NCBI RefSeq assembly: GCF_030149505.1 | Contig: NZ_JASBRN010000081.1 | Location: forward strand, 1 to 57,034 | Origin: Nocardioides sp. | GTDB lineage: Bacteria > Actinomycetota > Actinomycetes > Propionibacteriales > Nocardioidaceae | DNA: 57,034 nucleotides | Reading direction: 5' to 3' | Shown here: one piece after another, positions 25,497 through 32,743 of the stretch | Layout: each line of letters begins with the position of its first letter | Numbering within the stretch: position 1 is the first letter of the stretch | Position numbers and translations under genes: made by a program | The notes under the pieces: generated by a model | What the model was told of the DNA's origin: nothing | The model's database searches: none | Seen by the model: only the letters and a program-made list of their open reading frames with translations

Positions 25497-27626
25497 TCAG
25501 CGGCGCCGGAACGCGACGACCACTGACGGGCGCGGGAAGTCGTCGGTGTGCGGCCAGGTCGAGGCCTGGTTCTCGAAGGTCGCCCCGTCGACCTCCCCCG
25601 GGTGCTGGACGGCGAAGAACAGCGACCGGTTGGCGTCGGTGATGAGCGGCCCGCACGCCTCCGCGCCGCGCGGCATCGTGACGAACTGCTGGACGTTGCC
25701 GCGCTCGGGGCCCTCGGTCGGGACCCGGAAGACGCCGTCGTTGGACCCCAGGACGTTGCCGTCGGTGGAGATCCACAGGTTGCCCTCGGAGTCGAAGGCG
25801 ACGTTGTCGGGGCAGCTGATCGGGCTCACCTGCGCCTTGTCGAAGCCCGCGAAGTAGGTCTCGGGGGCCTCGGGGTCGCCGCAGACCAGCATCAGGTCCC
25901 AGGTGAAGGTGTCAGCGGTGTGGTCGTTGCTCGGCGCCGTCATCTCCAGCACGTAGCCGTTGCGGTTGCCCGACGCCGGCGTCAGCGGCGCACCGAGGGC
26001 CGAGCGCACCATCGAGCTCGTGATCGGGTTGGCCTCGTCGGCGGCGAACCGGCTGCCGCGCTGGGAGTTGTTGGTCAGCGCGGCGTAGACCTTCCCGGTG
26101 GCCAGGTTCGGCTCGACGTCCTCGGGACGGTCCATCGCGGTGGCCGACACCGCGTCGGCGGCGAGCCGGGTGAAGATCAGCACGTCGGCGACCGACATGC
26201 CCGGCACGAAGGACTCGGTGTCGCTGCACAGCGGGATCCACTCGCCGCTGCCGTCGAAGGTGCCGTCCTCGGTGCCGTCGCCGACCAGCTTCGCGACGTA
26301 CAGGGTGCCCTCGGTCAGCAGGCGCTTGTTGGCCAGCCGGGCCTTGCGCGAGGTGCCCTTGGCGACCTTGCGCTTGGAGACGAACTTGTAGAGGTAGTCC
26401 CCGCGCTCGTCGTCGCCCATGTAGGCCACGGCGTAGCCCTTGGACACGATGACGTTGGCGCCCTCGTGCTTGAAGCGGCCGAGCATCGTGTGCTTGACCG
26501 GCGCCTCGTCGGGCTCGTAGGGGTCGACCTCGACGATCCAGCCGTGGCGGTGCGGCTCGTGCGGCTCGGTGGTGAGGTCCCAGCGCGGCTCGACGAGGGA
26601 CCAGTTGCGGCCCGAGCCCGTGGCGTTGATGCCGTAGCGGGCGTACTCGTCGGTGTAGCGGGGGTCCAGCTCGCCGCTGGCCTGGAAGTACTGGTTGAAG
26701 TTCTCCTCGCCCGAGAGCGACGTGCCCCACGGGGTCATCCCGCCGGCGCAGTTGTTGAAGGTGCCCAGCACCCGGGTGCCGGTCGGGTCGTCGGCGGTCT
26801 TGAGCCGGTCGTCGCCGGCGGCCGGCCCGGTGACGACGAACTCGGTGCGGTGGTGGATGCGCCGGTTGTAGCGCGCCCTCTCGAGGTCGGTGACCGGGTA
26901 CCACGAGCCGGGGACCAGGCCGCGGCGCAGCTCCACGATCGACATGCCGTGGTTGGCCAGGCCGATCTCGGCGACCTGCTCGGCGGAGTAGGCGTCGGCG
27001 GGGAACATCAGGTTCTCGTCGGTGTACTCGTGGTTGACCACGAGCAGCGCCCGGTCCTTCCTGTCGTTCCTGGCATCGCGCAGCGGGTGCACGCCCACGT
27101 AGTCGCAGTTGTAGCCGAACTGCATCCGGGCGGCCTCGCCGGACTGGTTGCGCACGTCGAAGTCGGGGGCGCCGGCCACGACCTTGTCGCCCCAGCGGAT
27201 GACGACCTCGTGGTCGAAGCCGGGGGCGGTGACCACGGCGTCGCGCTTGTTGGGGCGCACCGCGGTGAAGGCCGCGCGGGCCAGGTCGGCGGTCGGCGCG
27301 CCCGCACGGGCGGCGGCACCGCCGCCGGACGTCGCGGCGGCAGGCGCGGCGACGGCGCCGGAGGCCAGGCCACCGAGGACCAGGGCGCCCGAGCCGGCGG
27401 CCGCGCCCTTGAGCACCGAGCGCCGGGCCACGGCCTTGGCGATCTCGTCGCGCACGTGGCCGTTGCCCGAGGTGTTGGGCTCGGGGTGGTCGCAGGCGTT
27501 GCCACAGCGGAAGAAGCAGGTCATCCGGCTGCGCGAGCCGTGCCGGTTGCCCCGCACGTCGGGGCCGTCGAGCTCGGCGAGCGGGGTGATGGAGAGCAGG
27601 GTGCGGCCCTCGGGCGCAGGAGTCAT
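25497..27626 (-). CDS. PhoX family alkaline phosphatase
   Basis: 709 aa. Near residue 68 a twin-arginine motif RRSVLKG precedes a hydrophobic Ala/Gly segment (Tat export); before it MTCFFRCGNACDHPEPN is the Cys-containing N-terminal block usual in PhoX/DUF839 proteins. The catalytic domain includes FGYNCDYVG, NHEYTDENLMFP, NNCAGGMTPWGT, SGEENFNQYF and NLWISTDGN. PhoX is a Ca/Fe phosphatase that releases phosphate from organic esters outside the cytoplasm. AAAGGGAGAG precedes ATG 27626. A PHO-box-like repeat lies upstream. Confidence 0.92.
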   Translation of the reverse strand: MTPAPEGRTLLSITPLAELDGPDVRGNRHGSRSRMTCFFRCGNACDHPEPNTSGNGHVRDEIAKAVARRSVLKGAAAGSGALVLGGLASGAVAAPAAATSGGGAAARAGAPTADLARAAFTAVRPNKRDAVVTAPGFDHEVVIRWGDKVVAGAPDFDVRNQSGEAARMQFGYNCDYVGVHPLRDARNDRKDRALLVVNHEYTDENLMFPADAYSAEQVAEIGLANHGMSIVELRRGLVPGSWYPVTDLERARYNRRIHHRTEFVVTGPAAGDDRLKTADDPTGTRVLGTFNNCAGGMTPWGTSLSGEENFNQYFQASGELDPRYTDEYARYGINATGSGRNWSLVEPRWDLTTEPHEPHRHGWIVEVDPYEPDEAPVKHTMLGRFKHEGANVIVSKGYAVAYMGDDERGDYLYKFVSKRKVAKGTSRKARLANKRLLTEGTLYVAKLVGDGTEDGTFDGSGEWIPLCSDTESFVPGMSVADVLIFTRLAADAVSATAMDRPEDVEPNLATGKVYAALTNNSQRGSRFAADEANPITSSMVRSALGAPLTPASGNRNGYVLEMTAPSNDHTADTFTWDLMLVCGDPEAPETYFAGFDKAQVSPISCPDNVAFDSEGNLWISTDGNVLGSNDGVFRVPTEGPERGNVQQFVTMPRGAEACGPLITDANRSLFFAVQHPGEVDGATFENQASTWPHTDDFPRPSVVVAFRRR

Positions 27627-27685
27627 GGGGGACTCTCCCTTTCAGGGGATGGGCGGGTCGGGGGCCGGGGTGCCGGCCGCGACGA

Positions 27686-27691
27686 AACCTA
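27686..27691 (-). promoter_or_regulatory. probable -10 of phoX
   Basis: TAGGTT on the minus strand; transcription would start near 27678 and give a ~50-nt leader with a ribosome site. No good -35, consistent with activator dependence. Confidence 0.4.
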
Positions 27692-27745
27692 GGAAGCGCG
27701 CAGGTGCGGTTCGGCGGCCTCGACCTGTCGCCGGGACGACGGTTC

Positions 27746-27763
27746 GGTGAACGACCGGTGGTC
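27746..27763 (-). promoter_or_regulatory. PHO-box-like direct repeat upstream of phoX
   Basis: Minus strand GACCACC (27757-27763) and GTTCACC (27746-27752) with an 11-nt period. GTTCACC repeated every 11 nt is the actinobacterial (Streptomyces) PhoP recognition unit; one unit is perfect, the other 5 of 7. Position ahead of the -10 fits activation under phosphate limitation. Confidence 0.5.
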
Positions 27764-27792
27764 TGGACCGCGAGCTGCCCTGCCCGCGTCCC

Positions 27793-28752
27793 TCAGCGGG
27801 CAGCGCTCGGCGGCCGACCGGTCCAGCGCCGGTGCGCCCGGGTCAACGGCGCGGTCTCGGCGTAGCCCAGCCGGACGGCGACGTCGGCCACCGGGAGCCC
27901 GACGGCGAGCAGCTCGGCGGCCAGGCCGGAGCGCACCTCCTCCACGAGCGCGCGGTAGCCCGTGCCCTCGGCCGCGAGCCGCCGACGCAGCGTGCGCTCG
28001 GTGACCCCGAGGGCGGCGGCCACCTCGGCCATCGGCGCCCCCTCACGCAGCCGCTGGGCCACCAGCACCCGCACGTCGGCCACGACACCGGTGCGCTCGC
28101 GGCGCGGGAGGGCGAGCGCCTGGCAGGCGGCCTCGGCCGCCGCGTGGTCGGCGCCCCGCTCGCGCACCAGGGGCCGGTCCAGCTCGCGCGCGGGGAAGCT
28201 CAGGGTCGCCCGGTCCCCCTCGACCACCTGCACCAGCCCGACCCCGCCGGGCACGAGCGAGGTCAGCACCGTGGCCACGGCCGTGGCGTCGCGCTCGAGC
28301 AGCCAGCGTCGTACGTCGCGGGGCAGGGCGGACGCGTCGAGCTCGGCGACCACGTGCTCCTCCCCCGGCTCCCCCTCCAGTCGCGCCTGCGGGATGACGA
28401 AGGCGAAGCTGAGGTCGATGAAGCTCAGCGCGATGCCGACCGCCTCCCCCAGCGTCGCCGAGGCGCGCATCGCCCAGCCCATGACGCCGAAGGAGGCCGC
28501 GGTGTAGCGACGTCCCACGTCGGCACCGCTGTCGGGCAGCAGCCGGGCCAGCGCACGGACCACGCGCAGCTCCTGCGCGGCGGTGACGACCTGGACCCGG
28601 TCGAGGTCCTCGGCCCGCAGGCCCGAGCCCACCAGCAGCGGCTCCACCGGCAGGCCGGCGCGCTCGGCGTACGCCAGGAGGTGCCGCACGCCCGCGGCCG
28701 AGCGCGGGAAGTCCCAGGCGGTGGCGCCGGGCGGCGGCAGCGTGCGGGACAT
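27793..28752 (-). CDS. AraC family transcriptional regulator with arabinose-binding-like (PF12625) domain
   Basis: 319 aa. N-terminal about 200 residues (GVRHLLAYAERAGLPVEPLL ... AASFGVMGWAMRASATLGEAV) belong to the OruR/ArgR-like ligand domain of AraC proteins; the C-terminal HTH pair is APMAEVAAALGVTERTLRRRLAAEGTGYRALV and PVADVAVRLGYAETAPLTRAHRRWTGRPPSA. ATG 28752 is seven bases after GATCAT (weak -10). Divergent from the monooxygenase pair, which it most likely controls. Confidence 0.88.
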   Translation of the reverse strand: MSRTLPPPGATAWDFPRSAAGVRHLLAYAERAGLPVEPLLVGSGLRAEDLDRVQVVTAAQELRVVRALARLLPDSGADVGRRYTAASFGVMGWAMRASATLGEAVGIALSFIDLSFAFVIPQARLEGEPGEEHVVAELDASALPRDVRRWLLERDATAVATVLTSLVPGGVGLVQVVEGDRATLSFPARELDRPLVRERGADHAAAEAACQALALPRRERTGVVADVRVLVAQRLREGAPMAEVAAALGVTERTLRRRLAAEGTGYRALVEEVRSGLAAELLAVGLPVADVAVRLGYAETAPLTRAHRRWTGRPPSAAR

Positions 28753-28809
28753 GTCCGGAATGATCAACCACGTTTCCGCCGATGTCTCCCCCGGGGCCGG
28801 GTCCGCTCC

Positions 28810-28815
28810 TAGCCT
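28810..28815 (+). promoter_or_regulatory. -10 element of the monooxygenase operon
   Basis: TAGCCT, seven bases before GTG 28823. Confidence 0.5.
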
Positions 28816-28822
28816 CGGAGCC

Positions 28823-30325
28823 GTGACCAGCACTCCCGACCAGACCCCTGGCCCGCGCACCAGCCCGCGTGTGGTGATCGTCGGTGCCGGCTTCGGCGGC
28901 CTCGGCGCCGCCCGCGCCCTGCTGCGCCGCGGCGTGACCGACGTGACCGTCCTCGAGCGCGGCGACTCCGTCGGCGGCGTGTGGCGCGACAACACCTACC
29001 CCAAGGCCGCCTGCGACGTGCCGTCCCCGCTCTACTCCTGGAGCTGGGCGCCCAACCCACGCTGGGGCCGGCGCTACTCCGAGCAGCCGGAGATCCTCGA
29101 CTACATCCAACGCACCGCGCAGGAGGAGGGCCTGCTGCCCCTCGTGCGCACCGGCACCACCGTGCTCGGCGCCGAGCACGTCGACGGCGCCTGGCGGGTG
29201 CGCACCGCAGGCCCGGACGGCTCCGCCGGCCAGACGTACGACGCCGACGTGCTCGTCCTGGCCACCGGCCAGCTCTCGGAGCCGGTCGTCCCGCGGCTCC
29301 CCGGCCGGGACACCTTCGAGGGCCCGGCCTTCCACTCCGCGCAGTGGCGCCACGACGTCGACCTGACCGGCAAGCGGGTCGCCGTCGTGGGCACCGGCGC
29401 GAGCGCGGTCCAGCTCGTCCCGGGCATCGTCGACCGGGTCGGGTCGATGACGGTCTTCCAGCGCTCGGCGCCCTACGTCGTGCCGAAGCCGGACCAGGCC
29501 TACGCCTCGTGGCACCACCGGCTCTTCGAGAAGCAGCCCGCCGTGCTCGCGGCCGAGCGCAACGTCGTCTACTGGCTCTCCGAGCGGCTCAACGGCGCCC
29601 TGGTGGGCAGCTCGCCGATCAGCCGACCGTTCCTCGCCGCGCTCAAGACCGTCTGGCGCGCGCACCTGCGCCGCCAGGTCCCCGACGCCGAGCTGCGCCG
29701 CAAGCTCGTGCCCGACTACGACATCGGCTGCAAGCGGGTGCTGTTCTCCAACGAGTTCTACCCCGCACTGGCCCGGCCCCACGTGGAGGTCGTCACCGAG
29801 CCGGTGACCTCGGTCGAGCCGACCGGCGTGGTCGACGCCACCGGTCGCCTGCACGAGGTCGACGTGATCGTGTGGGGCACCGGCTTCGCGGCCACCGACT
29901 TCCTGCGTGGCATGGAGGTCAGCGCGCCCGACGGTCGCAGGCTCGACGAGGTGTGGGCCGACGGCGCCCGTGCCCACCTGGGCCTCACGGTGCCGGGCTT
30001 CCCCAACTTCTTCACGATCTACGGCCCCAACACCAACCTCGGAGGTTCCTCGATCATCGGCATGCTCGAGGCGCAGGCCGACTACGTCGCGCAGGTCGCC
30101 GCCGGCATCCGCGAGGGCCGCCACCACGCTGTCGCCCCGCGTGCGGAGGTCTGGGACGGCTTCGACCGCGAGGTCCAGGGCCGGCTGGCGAGGTCCGCGT
30201 GGGCCGGCTGCGACAGCTGGTACACCGACGGTCGCCGCATCACGACGAACTGGCCCGGGCTGGTGCAGGAGTACAAGGACCGGTTGGCGGAGGTCGACTG
30301 GTCGGAGCTGGAGGAGGTCTCGTGA
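28823..30325 (+). CDS. flavin-containing Baeyer-Villiger-type monooxygenase
   Basis: 500 aa. FAD motif VVIVGAGFGGLGAA near residue 19, GGVWRDNTYPKAACDVPS (typical of BVMOs), FEGPAFHSAQWRHD matching the BVMO fingerprint FxGxxxHxxxW, and NADPH motif VAVVGTGASAVQLVP. ATG-like motif VLATG is also present. Predicted to insert oxygen next to a ketone or to oxidise heteroatoms. GTG 28823 is placed by the promoter. Its stop overlaps the next start by 4 nt, so it is coupled to the acetoacetate-decarboxylase-like gene. Confidence 0.88.
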   Translation: MTSTPDQTPGPRTSPRVVIVGAGFGGLGAARALLRRGVTDVTVLERGDSVGGVWRDNTYPKAACDVPSPLYSWSWAPNPRWGRRYSEQPEILDYIQRTAQEEGLLPLVRTGTTVLGAEHVDGAWRVRTAGPDGSAGQTYDADVLVLATGQLSEPVVPRLPGRDTFEGPAFHSAQWRHDVDLTGKRVAVVGTGASAVQLVPGIVDRVGSMTVFQRSAPYVVPKPDQAYASWHHRLFEKQPAVLAAERNVVYWLSERLNGALVGSSPISRPFLAALKTVWRAHLRRQVPDAELRRKLVPDYDIGCKRVLFSNEFYPALARPHVEVVTEPVTSVEPTGVVDATGRLHEVDVIVWGTGFAATDFLRGMEVSAPDGRRLDEVWADGARAHLGLTVPGFPNFFTIYGPNTNLGGSSIIGMLEAQADYVAQVAAGIREGRHHAVAPRAEVWDGFDREVQGRLARSAWAGCDSWYTDGRRITTNWPGLVQEYKDRLAEVDWSELEEVS

Positions 30326-30957
30326 GCGAGCAGGTGACGGGTCGGGAGCAGGAGCCGAAGGCCGTGGACTACCCGCCGGAGCCGTGGGACCTGGCGGGCA
30401 CGGGCGCGATCACGACCTGGCGGGTGCCGGTCGCCGCGCTACCGCGGCTGCCCAGCGGCGTACGTCCTGCCGCGTGGCGGGGCACCGCCCTGGTCACCAC
30501 CGCCTTCGTCCGCTACGACGAGCGCGGGCTGATGGCCTACGACGAGCTGCTCGCCGCGGTGCTCGTGCGGCACGGCCGCGGCCTGGCGCTGTCGATCACC
30601 GACATCTGGGTCGACAGCCCGACCTCGGTCGCCGGCGGCCGCGGGCACTGGGGCATCCCCAAGGACCTCGCGACCTTCGGTGAGCGGTACGCCGAGACCG
30701 CGGACGGCCCGATCGCCGCGGCGTCCTTCTCCCCGCGCCGGGCCCCGGACCTGCGGCTGCCCCTCCCCCTGCGCGGGTCGGTGGTCCAGACCCTCGACGG
30801 GGCCACGAAGGCCAGCCCGATCCGGGCCGGCGGCACCGTGCGGCCCGCGACCGCGCGCTGGGACCTCGCGGAGACCGGCCCGCTGGCCTGGCTGCGCGCC
30901 GGTCGCCCCGGGCTCAGCCTGCTGGCCCGGGACTTCTCGATGCGGTTCGGATCCTGA
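30322..30957 (+). CDS. acetoacetate decarboxylase family protein
   Basis: 211 aa. TTWRVPVAALPRLPSGVRPA, YNE-like YDELLAAVLV, IWVDSPTSVAGGRGHWGIPKDLATF are characteristic of the ADC-like fold (PF06314). The catalytic Lys of true acetoacetate decarboxylase would lie near GHWGIPKDLA; IPK fits. Together with the upstream BVMO and the AraC regulator it looks like a small ketone-processing unit, but the substrate is not identifiable. GTG 30322 overlaps the BVMO TGA. Confidence 0.82.
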   Translation: MSEQVTGREQEPKAVDYPPEPWDLAGTGAITTWRVPVAALPRLPSGVRPAAWRGTALVTTAFVRYDERGLMAYDELLAAVLVRHGRGLALSITDIWVDSPTSVAGGRGHWGIPKDLATFGERYAETADGPIAAASFSPRRAPDLRLPLPLRGSVVQTLDGATKASPIRAGGTVRPATARWDLAETGPLAWLRAGRPGLSLLARDFSMRFGS

Positions 30958-30962
30958 AGGCC

Positions 30963-31044
30963 CCGACCGCCCGCCGGTTGAGGAGGCGCGCCAGCCCGAC
31001 CGCCCGCCGGTTGAGGAGGCGCGCCAGCGCCGTCTCGAAACCCC
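30963..31044. repeat. tandem REP-type repeat
   Basis: Two identical 33-bp units (30963-30995 and 30996-31028) with core GGTTGAGGAGGCGCGCCAGC, followed by GCCGTCTCGAAACC (31029-31042). It fills the gap between the decarboxylase-like gene and the promoter of the acyltransferase gene. The element type is widespread in Nocardioidaceae genomes. Confidence 0.8.
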
Positions 31045-31050
31045 TATCCT
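31045..31050 (+). promoter_or_regulatory. -10 element of the acyltransferase gene
   Basis: TATCCT, six bases before GTG 31057, directly abutting the REP repeat. Confidence 0.5.
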
Positions 31051-31056
31051 CCGCAC

Positions 31057-31752
31057 GTGACGTCACTGGGCAGGCGGGTCCTGAGCCCGCTGGTGCAGGC
31101 CGGCTGGGCCTGGCTGGACCGCGTGGGCGAGATCGTGCCGGGCACACGCGCGGCCGCCCGCTTCGGCTCCTTCGGCGAGGGCTCGGCCATCGGCTTCCCG
31201 ACCGCCACGATCATGAACCCGCGCGCCATCCACGTCGGCCGCGACACCCTGGTCGGGCGCCAGGTGACCCTCTCGGTCGGGTACGGCGTCGACGACCCCG
31301 GCATGCCCGAGCGCGGGCTGGTCATCGGTGACCGCTGCATCATCGGCGCCCGCTGCACCCTCACCGCCCACGAGTCGATCGTCGTGGGCGACGGCGTGTG
31401 GTTCGGTCAGGACGTCTTCGTCTCCGACGCCGGCCACGGCTACCAGGACCCGGACGTGCCGATCGGCGAGCAGTTCGGCAGCCACGACCCGGTCGTCATC
31501 GGCCCCGGGTCGTGGATCGGCCACGGCTCGATACTGCTTCAGGGCACCCGGCTGGGCCGCAACGTCGTGGTCGCCGCCGGCTCCGTGGTGCGCGGGGAGG
31601 TCCCGGACCACGCGGTCGTCGCGGGCGCCCCGGCCCGCGTCGTACGCCGCTACGAGCCGGGGGTCGGGTGGGTCGGCCGCACCGGGGACGTCCGCCCGGT
31701 GCTGCGCGCGGACTACCTCCAGCAAGCGCTGACCGAGCTGCGCGAGGCCTGA
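31057..31752 (+). CDS. hexapeptide-repeat acyltransferase (left-handed beta-helix)
   Basis: 231 aa. From about residue 48 to 195 it consists of hexapeptide turns: IHVGRDTLVGRQVTLSV, LVIGDRCIIGARCTLTA, IVVGDGVWFGQDVFVSD, PVVIGPGSWIGHGSILLQG, TRLGRNVVVAAGSVVRG, ending DHAVVAGAPARVVRRYE, the usual end of CoA-dependent acyl/acetyltransferases of the LbetaH family. DAGHGYQDPD contains the expected catalytic His. Acceptor unknown, probably sugar or surface polymer. Confidence 0.88.
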   Translation: MTSLGRRVLSPLVQAGWAWLDRVGEIVPGTRAAARFGSFGEGSAIGFPTATIMNPRAIHVGRDTLVGRQVTLSVGYGVDDPGMPERGLVIGDRCIIGARCTLTAHESIVVGDGVWFGQDVFVSDAGHGYQDPDVPIGEQFGSHDPVVIGPGSWIGHGSILLQGTRLGRNVVVAAGSVVRGEVPDHAVVAGAPARVVRRYEPGVGWVGRTGDVRPVLRADYLQQALTELREA

Positions 31753-31780
31753 GGCGGGGCCCGGGACCGCGGCTTCCCCC

Positions 31781-31816
31781 AGGACCTAGGTCCCGACCTC
31801 GGGGGTCGTCGGTCCC
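31781..31816 (+). promoter_or_regulatory. two DosR/DevR-like boxes
   Basis: AGGACCTAGGTCCC (31781-31794, containing a perfect 12-bp palindrome) and GGGTCGTCGGTCCC (31803-31816) match the DosR consensus GGGACTWWAGTCCC at 11/14 and 10/14 positions. Their centres are 22 bp apart, about two helical turns, as in tandem DosR sites. They lie about 105 bp upstream of ATG 31920. Confidence 0.4.
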
Positions 31817-31919
31817 GACCTGGCGCCCTGCCTCTCAGGTCGGTGCCCCGGGGACCGATGCGACTCACGCAGGCGGGGGTGAAGCCTCATCCGCGCCGGC
31901 CTCCCAGGGGGTGGGAACC

Positions 31920-32330
31920 ATGCGCATCGTCCATCTGTCACGTCTCCCCCGGGCCCCGTGGCCCGGCCAGCGGCTCCGCGTCGACCACGCCAGCCTGCTC
32001 GGGCTCGACTCCGGTCTCGATCCCGGCGAGGTGGTCGTGTTGCGGGTCCGCGGGACCCTGCACCGCGCCGTCGTGCTGCGGGTCTCCTTCGGCCTCGACG
32101 AGACCGTCTACGACCTGCAGGTCGGTGCGGTCGTGGAGCCCGACGGGCTCGACGGTCTCGACGCCGCCGCGGTGGAGCACCGGCACTGGGAGGCCGAGGA
32201 CGTCATGGCCGTCCTGTGCCGGCTCAAGCGCACCGGGACCGGGTGCGAGGAGACCTGCTCGGCCTGCGCGCTCAACCCGGACAGCCCGCAGGGATGGATG
32301 CTCCAGCGCGCCGTGCGCGACCTCGGCTGA
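31920..32330 (+). CDS. small protein with C-terminal Cys motif, unknown function
   Basis: 136 aa. MRIVHLSRLPRAPWPGQRLRVDHASLLG opens a beta-rich domain; the end TGCEETCSACALNPDSPQGW has three Cys in CxxxCxxC spacing that could bind a metal or act in redox chemistry. The rest is not recognised. GGGGGTGGG precedes ATG 31920; an in-frame GTG at 31911 would add three residues. DosR-like boxes upstream suggest hypoxia or redox control, which would fit a Cys-motif protein, but this is inference. Confidence 0.7.
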   Translation: MRIVHLSRLPRAPWPGQRLRVDHASLLGLDSGLDPGEVVVLRVRGTLHRAVVLRVSFGLDETVYDLQVGAVVEPDGLDGLDAAAVEHRHWEAEDVMAVLCRLKRTGTGCEETCSACALNPDSPQGWMLQRAVRDLG

Positions 32331-32419
32331 CCGGGCGCGAGGCCCCAGGGGGTGCTGGCGCGGGCGGCAGAGCGACCTAGGCTCGACCCGACCGTGACCC
32401 GAGTTGAAGGAGAGAGTCC

Positions 32420-32743
32420 TTGATCTTCATCACCGCCCGCTTCCGCATCAAGCCCGAGCACGCCGAGGACTGGCCTGAGATCTCGCGCGAGTTCACCGAG
32501 GCGTGCCGGGCCGAGCCGGGCTGCCTGTGGTTCGACTGGGCGCGTGCGCTCGACGACCCGCACGAGTACTTCCTCACCGAGGCGTTCGCCGACGACGACG
32601 CCGCGGTCGCCCACGTGCAGTCCGCGCACTTCCAGAAGGCCACGGCCGAGCTGCCGGCGTACCTGCTCGAGACGCCGCGCATCGTCAACGCGAAGGTCCC
32701 CGGCACGGACTGGTCCGAGCTCGGCGAGATGGCCGTCTCCTGA
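32420..32743 (+). CDS. antibiotic biosynthesis monooxygenase (ABM) domain protein, YgiN-like
   Basis: 107 aa ferredoxin-like fold: MIFITARFRIKPEHAEDWPEISREFTEACRAEPGCLWFDWARALDDPHEYFLTEAFADDDAAVAHVQSAHFQ with the conserved His of the ABM active site. Members oxidise quinols or protect against reactive aldehydes. Start is TTG 32420 with AAGGAGAG upstream. A TAGGCT -10 at 32378 and a nine-codon ORF from GTG 32394, whose TGA overlaps the TTG, precede it. Followed by the FAD oxidase with a 4-nt overlap. Confidence 0.85.
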   Translation: MIFITARFRIKPEHAEDWPEISREFTEACRAEPGCLWFDWARALDDPHEYFLTEAFADDDAAVAHVQSAHFQKATAELPAYLLETPRIVNAKVPGTDWSELGEMAVS

